Assembly (NCBI GenBank): GCA_015485995.1
Contig: WFSP01000077.1
Coordinates: forward strand, 1-10,440
Origin: Caldisericales bacterium
GTDB taxonomy: Bacteria > Caldisericota > Caldisericia > Caldisericales > Caldisericaceae
DNA length: 10,440 nt
Reading direction: 5' to 3'
The position numbers were made by a program, and so were the translations under genes. The notes under the pieces were generated by a model. It was not told the DNA's origin, ran no database searches, and saw only the letters and a program-made list of their open reading frames with translations. Below, piece after piece: positions 5,055 to 10,440 of the stretch (its first letter is position 1; each line of letters begins with the position of its first letter).

Positions 5055-6781
5055 CAGAAAAAACTAAAATTAAATTCCTTTATATAATAATCATCATAAT
5101 ATTCTCAGTTCTTGTCCTACGGATATTTTACCTTCAAGTAATCAAAGGCAAATACTACAAAGATATCTCGATTCATAAAAGTGTAAGGATTTTACAAATC
5201 CCCACAGTCCGGGGAAAGATCCTCGATAGAAATGGCGTGGTGTTAGCAGAGGATATCCCTTCCTACAAGCTCGAAATAGTAAAAGAGGACATTTCAAACG
5301 AAGATTACGAATTTAATTTTGTTTCAAAAGTAACGGGAATAAAAGTAGAAGAGATTAAAAAAAAGATGGATAGTTCCAAAGTTCCACCGTTTGAACCGGT
5401 AGTGATAAAAAAAGACTTGTCAATGAAAGAGGTTGTACAGATCAAGGAACAGAGTTTTAATTTACCGGGAATAAACGTAGTACTTGGTACGAAGAGATTC
5501 TACCCACAAGGAAAAATAGGAGAAAATTATTTGGGGTTTGTAGGGCTTGTAACGGAGGATGATTTAAAAAATGACAATTTTTACAGCTACAATGACATAA
5601 TCGGGAAACAGGGAATAGAGAAAGAATATGAAAAATATCTTAGAGGGGAAAAAGGAAAAGAGGAAGTACAAATAGGCCCTTCGGGAAGAATAATGAAAGT
5701 AATATCAAAAAAGGACCCTATTCCCGGAAATAATGTTTATCTTACTGTAGATATTCGCCTACAAAAAAAACTTGAAGAAATTGTGGGAAACAAAAGAGGA
5801 GTTTCTATCGCAATGAACCCGCAGAATGGAGAAATTCTTGCAATGGTATCACACCCATCCTTTAACCCAAATGATTTAGTAAATGGTATAAGCGAAAAGG
5901 ATTACAACAAGTTGTTATCCATAAATGCGTTTTTTAACAGGGCAATGCAGGGTGCATACCCATCAGGCTCCACATTTAAGCCGATAACGCTCATCTCAGC
6001 ACTTACGGAACATACAATCAGTAAAAACACCGTTATTTACTGCAGAAACTCTATAAAGATAGGAGATATTATATTCAGAGATTGGATTTACCCTGCAGCA
6101 TTCGGATACCAGAACCCTGTTCAAGCACTGGCAAATTCAAGCGATGTATTTTTTTATACAATCGGGACAAAAACAGGAATAACAGCAATAGATAAATATG
6201 CAAAGGACTTGGGTTTGGGAGAAAAAACTGGCGTAGATATACCTTCGGAAAGCAGCGGACTGCTTCCTACCCCCCAGTGGAAAAAAGAAACATTCAACGA
6301 AGATTGGTATTTAGGAGACACCGCCAATCTATCCATAGGGCAGGGATATTTGTTAGTAACTCCTTTGCAAATGGCCACTCTTTACAGTGGAATTGCTGAG
6401 AATGGGACAGAATACACTCCACACTTTCTTTTGAAAATTGTATCAGATTCTGGTAAAATAGTTAAAGAATACAAAAATACGATAAGGCTTAAGGTAAATG
6501 TTCCAGTTGATGAAATGAAAACTGTTAAGGACGGAATGGAACTACTTGCAAATAAGCCTGGTATGAGTATTATGAAAATAGGAGGGAAAAAAGTGTGTGC
6601 AAAAACAGGAACAGCAGAAGTTGGAAAAGATGCAGTCGATCACTGGCTGATAGCATTTTCTGGCAGAGAAAACCCCGAAATTTTAGGATTATTTTTCTTT
6701 GACCATTCGGATTTTTCTTCAAGCCATGCACTTGCCCCACTTATGGCAAATCTATTTAAAGAATACTATAATTTAAAGTAA
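5051..6781 (+). CDS. mrdA: Penicillin-binding protein 2 (elongasome peptidoglycan transpeptidase)
   Basis: PBP2 is the class B transpeptidase that cross-links new side-wall peptidoglycan made by RodA. The 576-residue protein has an N-terminal transmembrane anchor (about 9-30), a pedestal domain beginning with TVRGKILDRNGVVLAE (52-67) and containing GKQGIEKEYEKYLRG (185-199), and a C-terminal transpeptidase domain. Catalytic motifs are SGSTFK (305-310) with the expected nucleophile S307 and K310, SSD (363-365) as the PBP2-type SxD motif, and KTGT (518-521). The usual YPPGST is YPSGST here, with Ser replacing the second Pro; this should not remove activity. The start is the ATGA shared with mreD, with no good Shine-Dalgarno. 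Its position after mreBCD supports MrdA over the division enzyme FtsI. It lies 14 bp before minC, the widest gap in the window. Confidence 0.97.
   Translation: MTEKTKIKFLYIIIIIIFSVLVLRIFYLQVIKGKYYKDISIHKSVRILQIPTVRGKILDRNGVVLAEDIPSYKLEIVKEDISNEDYEFNFVSKVTGIKVEEIKKKMDSSKVPPFEPVVIKKDLSMKEVVQIKEQSFNLPGINVVLGTKRFYPQGKIGENYLGFVGLVTEDDLKNDNFYSYNDIIGKQGIEKEYEKYLRGEKGKEEVQIGPSGRIMKVISKKDPIPGNNVYLTVDIRLQKKLEEIVGNKRGVSIAMNPQNGEILAMVSHPSFNPNDLVNGISEKDYNKLLSINAFFNRAMQGAYPSGSTFKPITLISALTEHTISKNTVIYCRNSIKIGDIIFRDWIYPAAFGYQNPVQALANSSDVFFYTIGTKTGITAIDKYAKDLGLGEKTGVDIPSESSGLLPTPQWKKETFNEDWYLGDTANLSIGQGYLLVTPLQMATLYSGIAENGTEYTPHFLLKIVSDSGKIVKEYKNTIRLKVNVPVDEMKTVKDGMELLANKPGMSIMKIGGKKVCAKTGTAEVGKDAVDHWLIAFSGRENPEILGLFFFDHSDFSSSHALAPLMANLFKEYYNLK
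6744..6772 (+). promoter_or_regulatory. Possible internal promoter before minCDE-rodA
   Basis: A perfect TATAAT (6767-6772) lies near the end of mrdA, 23 bases before the minC ATG at 6796. The hexamer 17 bases upstream, TGGCAA (6744-6749), matches TTGACA at only three positions. It precedes the widest intergenic gap of the window, a reasonable place for an extra start of the Min block, but a chance match in AT-rich sequence is equally plausible. Confidence 0.2.
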
Positions 6782-6785
6782 ATAC

Positions 6786-6791
6786 AGGAGG
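6786..6791 (+). promoter_or_regulatory. Strong ribosome binding site of minC
   Basis: AGGAGG ends four bases before the minC ATG at 6796 and lies in the 14-bp gap after mrdA. It is one of three near-consensus sites in the window, all in front of min genes. Confidence 0.7.
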
Positions 6792-6795
6792 CAAA

Positions 6796-7416
6796 ATGAA
6801 CAATCCGGCAATTTTTAAAGGCACAGATAATGGAATTGTTGTTTTATTGGATCCAGAAAAGCATTTTAGTGAAATCCTGATCTACCTAAACAGAGTATTG
6901 GAAGAAAGAAAAGTTTTCTTCTCAGGTGCAAACTTGATAGTAGAGCCGAATGGGCTTAGCTTAAGCAGTTATGAAATAAATGAATTATCAGAACTCTTTA
7001 AAAAATTTGGTATATCCTTCTCCATAAAAGGAGTGGGGGCAATATCTCAAAAAGAAGTTATTCCGTTAGGGCAAAAAAATGAAGATGAGAATAAAACAAT
7101 TGTTATTTCTCATACGCTACGCGCCGGACAAGTAATAAACTTTGACGGAAATGTTGTTGTGCTAGGAGACATAAATGAAGGGGCAGAAGTAACCGTAGGC
7201 GGCAGTGCGTATATATTTGGAATGGTTAGGGGAATTATAAATGCAGGGGAGAGTGTAGTTTCACTTGGATTCAAGCCCCTAAGGATGATTATAGGAAAGA
7301 CAGTGTTTGACAACAATTTATCAGGGAAAACATACAGAAAACCACGTATAGCAAAAGTTGAAAACGGAAAAATAACAATAAAAGTGCTTGGCGAAAGAAA
7401 ATCGATAAGGAGGTAA
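6796..7416 (+). CDS. minC: Septum site-determining protein MinC
   Basis: MinC is the FtsZ polymerisation inhibitor of the Min system and is recruited to the membrane by MinD. The 206-residue protein has an N-terminal FtsZ-binding domain (about 1-80: AIFKGTDNGIVVLLD near the start, FFSGANLIVEPNGLSLSS at 41-58) and a C-terminal beta-helix domain. That domain begins HTLRAGQVINFDGNVVVLGD (106-125) and continues with NEGAEVTVGGSAYIFG (127-142) and MVRGIINAG (143-151). The RxGQ and GDxNxGAEV pattern is diagnostic; the usual RSGQ reads RAGQ and GNI reads GSA, which are mild variations. The linker (about 90-103) is charged. ATG 6796 follows a strong AGGAGG. The next gene, minD, starts 4 bp after its stop and its ribosome binding site lies inside the minC 3' end. 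Confidence 0.95.
   Translation: MNNPAIFKGTDNGIVVLLDPEKHFSEILIYLNRVLEERKVFFSGANLIVEPNGLSLSSYEINELSELFKKFGISFSIKGVGAISQKEVIPLGQKNEDENKTIVISHTLRAGQVINFDGNVVVLGDINEGAEVTVGGSAYIFGMVRGIINAGESVVSLGFKPLRMIIGKTVFDNNLSGKTYRKPRIAKVENGKITIKVLGERKSIRR
7407..7414 (+). promoter_or_regulatory. Strong ribosome binding site of minD
   Basis: AAGGAGGT is an essentially full-length match to the anti-16S tail. It ends six bases before the minD ATG at 7421 and overlaps the last codons and stop of minC. It is the strongest Shine-Dalgarno in the window. Confidence 0.75.
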
Positions 7417-7420
7417 TATT

Positions 7421-8206
7421 ATGGGTAGAGTAGTAGTCATAACGTCCGGAAAAGGTGGAGTTGGAAAGACAACTGTTACGGCAAATGTCGGTGCATCTCT
7501 CGCTAAATTAGGGAAAAAAGTCGTTGTAGTAGATATGGATATAGGATTAAGAAACTTAGATGTAGTAATGGGGCTTGAAAATAGAGTTGTGTATAATATT
7601 ATGGATATTATCGAAGGTAGGTGTAAAATTAGCCAAGCACTAGTACGAGAAAAACATCTAACAAACTTCTTTTTGCTCCCTGCATCTCAAATGCATACAA
7701 AAGAAGACGTAAAAATAGAATCTGTAGACGAGATAATCTCAATCATAAAGGAAAGCTTTGATTATGTTTTACTCGATTCACCGGCAGGCATAGAAAACGG
7801 TTTTCGCTCTGCTGCTTCACCTGCAAGCGAGGCTCTAATTATTGTCACTCCGGATGTTTCTTCCGTTCGAGATGCAGACAGAGTGATAGGGTTATTAGAA
7901 AATAGTGGAATAGAAGGCATTTCTTTAATAATCAACAGATATGACCCGCTGCTCGTCCATAAGAAAAAAATGTTGGATGCAAACGATATTGTTGACGTAT
8001 TGAGCCTAGACCTTATAGGCCTTATACCTGAAGATAAAGGAGTAATAGATTCAGAGAATAGGGGAGAAGTCCTTTCTATTATAGCAAAAACCCCTGCTGT
8101 TCAGGCGTTTGAGAATGTAGCAAAAAGAATGGAGGGAGAGGACGTTCCTTTTATGAAGTTAGATATAGAGAGAAAAGGTCTGTTCAGTATCTTCAGGAGG
8201 AAATAG
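7421..8206 (+). CDS. minD: Septum site-determining protein MinD (membrane-associated ATPase)
   Basis: MinD is a ParA/MinD-type ATPase that dimerises with ATP, binds the membrane through its C terminus, carries MinC to it and is released by MinE. The 261-residue protein shows the deviant Walker A motif SGKGGVGKTT (9-18, with signature K11 and P-loop K16), switch I DMDIGLRNLDVVMGLE (38-53), and the Walker B-like region DYVLLDSPAGIENG followed by RSAASPASEALIIVTPD. The C terminus, KGLFSIFRRK, is the amphipathic membrane-targeting helix with alternating hydrophobic and basic residues. ATG 7421 follows a near-perfect Shine-Dalgarno. MinE begins 1 bp after the stop. The presence of minE indicates a MinE-driven oscillating or gradient system rather than the DivIVA-anchored type used by B. 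subtilis. Confidence 0.98.
   Translation: MGRVVVITSGKGGVGKTTVTANVGASLAKLGKKVVVVDMDIGLRNLDVVMGLENRVVYNIMDIIEGRCKISQALVREKHLTNFFLLPASQMHTKEDVKIESVDEIISIIKESFDYVLLDSPAGIENGFRSAASPASEALIIVTPDVSSVRDADRVIGLLENSGIEGISLIINRYDPLLVHKKKMLDANDIVDVLSLDLIGLIPEDKGVIDSENRGEVLSIIAKTPAVQAFENVAKRMEGEDVPFMKLDIERKGLFSIFRRK
8195..8200 (+). promoter_or_regulatory. Strong ribosome binding site of minE
   Basis: AGGAGG lies inside the last codons of minD, seven bases before the minE ATG at 8208. It fixes that start and continues the pattern of consensus sites ahead of the min genes. Confidence 0.7.
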
Positions 8207-8207
8207 T

Positions 8208-8447
8208 ATGGGATGGTTTGGGAGAAGAGATACTAAATCCGTAGCAAAAGAAAGGTTGAAATTAATCCTCGTTCAGGACAGGGCACTGCTTTCTCCGTCT
8301 CTTCTTAATAATATGCGGGAGGAAATAATAAATGTTATAAGTAAATATCTCGACATACAACAATCGGATATTTCAATACAGATACAAAGAGAAAGCCATA
8401 AAACAATACTTGAAGCAATAATACCTGTAAAAGGGGTAAAACGGTAG
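8208..8447 (+). CDS. minE: Cell division topological specificity factor MinE
   Basis: MinE stimulates MinD ATPase and displaces MinC, which restricts division inhibition to the poles. This is a small protein of 79 residues. Its N terminus MGWFGRR is a short amphipathic membrane-binding element. It is followed by the anti-MinCD segment VAKERLKLILVQDRALLSP (12-30), then the dimerisation and topological-specificity domain with MREEIINVISKYLDI (36-50) and ISIQIQRESHKTILEAIIP (55-73). The VAKERLKLI and EEIINVISKY blocks are diagnostic for the family, and the length is normal (E. coli MinE is somewhat longer). ATG 8208 has AGGAGG seven bases upstream. RodA starts 7 bp after its TAG stop. Confidence 0.96.
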   Translation: MGWFGRRDTKSVAKERLKLILVQDRALLSPSLLNNMREEIINVISKYLDIQQSDISIQIQRESHKTILEAIIPVKGVKR

Positions 8448-8454
8448 CATACCT

Positions 8455-9519
8455 TTGAAAAAATTACCAACATTGCTCACACTGGAAATAATAAGTCTTA
8501 CTCTTATTTCTCTGTTTTTGCTCTCCTTACTTGGGCAAAACTTTTATTTTGTAAAAAGACAGGCTGTTTATGTAATAGTTGGATTCGCTACAATGTATTT
8601 TATGCTTTATTTTGATTTTAAGGAACTAACGTATTTTTCGTGGATTATTTATTTTATCGGTTTAATCTTACTAATCTTAGTATTGTTTATAGGGAAATCT
8701 GCATATGGCGCTCAGCGTTGGCTCCACATTAGAAGCTATATAACAATTCAACCATCAGAATTTGAAAAGCCTATATTAATTATTTTTTTTGCCTATGTTG
8801 TATCGCAGGAATTATCAGATTTTAAAAAATTCTTATACTTATCCGGAACCTTTATAGTACCGTTTGTGATTATATTCAAACAGCCCGATTTAGGAACTTC
8901 CATCGTTATATTTTCGATATTTATATTTACGCTGTTTTTCTTTTTCCATATAAAATATTTTCTGTCAGTTATCATATCAGTTATTGCCCTTATTCCTATC
9001 GGGTTAAAATTCTTAAAACCGTATCAGCTCCAAAGAATCGCAGTATTCTTAAATCCCCAAAAGGATCCGTTGGGAAGCGGTTATAACGTCATTCAATCAA
9101 TAATAGCAGTAGGTTCAGGCGGATTACTTGGAAAGGGCATCGGTAAAAGCATATTCACTAAGTTACACTTCGTTCCAGTCCAATACGCAGATTTTATATT
9201 TTCGGCATTAGGTGAAACATTAGGCTTTTTAGGAGCAATAACATTGTTAGCATTATATTTGGGCATTTTAATATTCATTGTGAGAACATATAATTTAACG
9301 ACCAATAAATTTGGAAAAGCAATGCTCATAGGAATTTTTGCACTTTTTATTACACAAATTTTTATTAACATAGGAATGTGTGTTGGGATAATGCCAGTTA
9401 CGGGAATCCCACTGCCATTTGTAAGCTTCGGTGGAAGCGCAACAATATCTAACTTTATTCTAATAGGACTTGCAATAAATATTTACGTTTACAGAGAGGA
9501 GATAAACATTTCATTATGA
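8455..9519 (+). CDS. rodA: RodA, SEDS-family peptidoglycan glycosyltransferase of the elongasome
   Basis: RodA polymerises lipid II into glycan strands with PBP2. The 354-residue protein is strongly hydrophobic, consistent with the ten-helix SEDS fold. Motifs are GAQRWLHI (85-92) followed by IQPSEFEKP (98-106), KQPDLGTS (142-149), YQLQRI (190-195), NPQKDPLGSGYNVIQSIIAVGSGGLLGKGIG (200-230, in two parts), ADFIFSALGETLGF (245-258) and GIPLPFVSFGGSA (317-329). D246 aligns with the catalytic Asp described for RodA, in the TDFIF motif. In this loop the common PExxTDFIF reads PVQYADFIF and EELG reads ETLG, so several usually conserved residues differ. RodA rather than FtsW is favoured by its place beside mrdA and mreBCD. 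TTG 8455 is the only start that keeps the first helix, and it has no Shine-Dalgarno. It is separated from mrdA by minCDE. Confidence 0.93.
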   Translation: MKKLPTLLTLEIISLTLISLFLLSLLGQNFYFVKRQAVYVIVGFATMYFMLYFDFKELTYFSWIIYFIGLILLILVLFIGKSAYGAQRWLHIRSYITIQPSEFEKPILIIFFAYVVSQELSDFKKFLYLSGTFIVPFVIIFKQPDLGTSIVIFSIFIFTLFFFFHIKYFLSVIISVIALIPIGLKFLKPYQLQRIAVFLNPQKDPLGSGYNVIQSIIAVGSGGLLGKGIGKSIFTKLHFVPVQYADFIFSALGETLGFLGAITLLALYLGILIFIVRTYNLTTNKFGKAMLIGIFALFITQIFINIGMCVGIMPVTGIPLPFVSFGGSATISNFILIGLAINIYVYREEINISL

Positions 9520-10440
9520 ACAGAATTGATATTTTAAGATTTCAAAAACCGTATGCATATTTTGGAAACGAGCTAAACAGCGTCCATAAAGACCATAAAG
9601 ATAAAATCAAGATAGCATTTGTTTATCCAGATTTGTATGACATAGGAATGTCATCCCTTGGATACAAAATATTATACCATATGCTCAATGAGATAGAAGA
9701 CGTTGTAGCAGAGCGCGCGTTTTCACCGCTTGGCGATATGGAAAATTATTTGAGAGAGAAACATATTCCCTTGTTTAGCCTCGAATCGCATACTCCGTTA
9801 AAAAACTTTGATATCGTTGCCTTCAGCGTCCAGACAGTTTTAGATTACACGAATATCTTAAATATATTGGAACTTTCCCAAATTCCGATTCATTCAGACA
9901 AACGTAACTATCCTCTCGTGTTTATGGGAGGGACTACAGCCTATAATCCCGAACCAATATCAGAATTTATAGATTTTTTTGCTTTAGGCGAGGGCGAAAA
10001 TGAATTAAAGAAAACAATAGACGTTTTTAGGAAATGGGATAAAAAAGACAAAAAAGAATTTTTGGCAAAGGTTGTAAATATACAAGGAATTTATGTTCCA
10101 TCACAATTTGATATAGAATATAAAAAAAATGGGAGGATTAAAAAGATCATCCCCCTAACTCAGCATAAACAGGTTATAAAGGATGTTGTTCCCAACATAA
10201 GCAAATCATACTTTCCATTAAAACCAATTGTTCCTTTCGGGAGAGTGGCAATGGATAAGGCCAATGTGGAGCTATTCAGAGGATGCACACGAGGTTGTAG
10301 GTTCTGTCAGGCAGGTATGGTATACAGGCCAGTTAGGGAAAGAACTGTTGAAAAACTAAAATATGAAATAGAAGAAATACTTAAAAGTACGGGATATGAG
10401 GAAATTACTCTTCTGTCACTAAGCAGCAGCGATTACTCAC
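9516..10440 (+). CDS. Radical SAM protein of the uncharacterised TIGR03960 type (N-terminal part, cut by window end)
   Basis: The reading frame is open from ATG 9516 to the window edge (308 codons). The N-terminal half looks like a B12-binding-type Rossmann domain: KIAFVYPDLYDIGMSSLGY (32-50), FDIVAFSVQT (98-107), FMGGTTAYNPEPISEFIDFF (136-155) and LGEGENEL (157-164). The radical SAM domain then starts with ELFRGCTRGCRFCQAGMVYR (252-271), whose C257, C261 and C264 form the CxxxCxxC site for the 4Fe-4S cluster that cleaves S-adenosylmethionine. This combination matches what I recall of the TIGR03960 family, whose substrate is unknown. It is often followed by a TIGR03936/DUF2344 gene, rng, and rplU-rpmA, a link that suggests RNA or ribosome modification. 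A cobalamin-histidine motif (DxHxxG) is not evident. ATG overlaps the rodA stop; GAGGAG lies at 9496-9501, an unusually long 14 bases upstream. Confidence 0.9.
   Translation, partial: MNRIDILRFQKPYAYFGNELNSVHKDHKDKIKIAFVYPDLYDIGMSSLGYKILYHMLNEIEDVVAERAFSPLGDMENYLREKHIPLFSLESHTPLKNFDIVAFSVQTVLDYTNILNILELSQIPIHSDKRNYPLVFMGGTTAYNPEPISEFIDFFALGEGENELKKTIDVFRKWDKKDKKEFLAKVVNIQGIYVPSQFDIEYKKNGRIKKIIPLTQHKQVIKDVVPNISKSYFPLKPIVPFGRVAMDKANVELFRGCTRGCRFCQAGMVYRPVRERTVEKLKYEIEEILKSTGYEEITLLSLSSSDYS

Noticed and set aside
5942..5990. PBP2 motif YPSGSTFK instead of YPPGSTFK as a sign of inactivation
   Set aside because: The nucleophile Ser and the Lys of SxxK are kept, along with SSD and KTGT; the change is at a non-catalytic position.
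1..10440. Search for terminator hairpins, tRNA/rRNA, riboswitches, CRISPR repeats, insertion sequences or inverted repeats
   Set aside because: Gaps between genes are at most 14 bp and contain no stem followed by a T-run; no repeat array, transposase or RNA-gene signature was seen by eye. Weak structures inside genes could be missed.

Overview
The window is AT-rich and entirely coding on the + strand. It holds fifteen genes in one continuous head-to-tail array. Most junctions are ATGA overlaps or gaps of 1-7 bp, and the largest gap is 14 bp. No RNA gene, mobile element, CRISPR array, terminator hairpin or gene-free stretch was found. Arginine is coded mostly by AGA/AGG and isoleucine often by ATA, as in AT-rich anaerobes and thermophiles. 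The order mreBCD-mrdA-minCDE-rodA followed by a TIGR03960-type radical SAM gene resembles clostridial and related deep-branching Gram-positive-type genomes. Together with an AmmeMemoRadiSam-type radical SAM gene, this suggests a strictly anaerobic, rod-shaped, possibly thermophilic Firmicutes-like or deep-branching bacterium. The species cannot be named from this sequence.

Region 1 (1-2018) is a redox/flavin block. It starts with the 3' end of an AmmeMemoRadiSam-type radical SAM enzyme. Then come a membrane-anchored FAD:protein FMN transferase (ApbE), a small membrane-anchored NusG-domain-II protein with three conserved cysteines, and a polytopic Gx-transporter/Hpre_diP_synt_I protein. The last three match the families of the flavin-transfer and EetA/EetB components of Gram-positive extracytosolic electron transfer. 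No FMN-binding acceptor protein lies in the window.

Region 2 (2000-2790) holds a small DUF4321-like membrane protein of unknown function and Maf, a house-cleaning nucleotide pyrophosphatase.

Region 3 (2794-9519) is a combined elongation and division-site block: MreB, MreC, MreD, PBP2 (MrdA), MinC, MinD, MinE and RodA. MreBCD scaffold the RodA-PBP2 glycosyltransferase-transpeptidase pair that builds the side wall. MinCDE keeps FtsZ rings away from the poles. The minCDE genes lie between the two halves of the synthase pair, so elongation and septum placement are probably co-transcribed.

Region 4 (9516 to the end) is the N-terminal 308 codons of a B12-domain-like/radical SAM protein of the uncharacterised TIGR03960 type, cut by the window edge.

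Nothing clearly undescribed is present. The points most worth a second look are the orphan ApbE/EetA/EetB-like block next to the wall operon, the contrast in Shine-Dalgarno strength along the operon (strong for min genes, absent for mreC/mreD/mrdA/rodA), the same-frame maf-mreB-mreC junctions, and the altered active-site loop of RodA.
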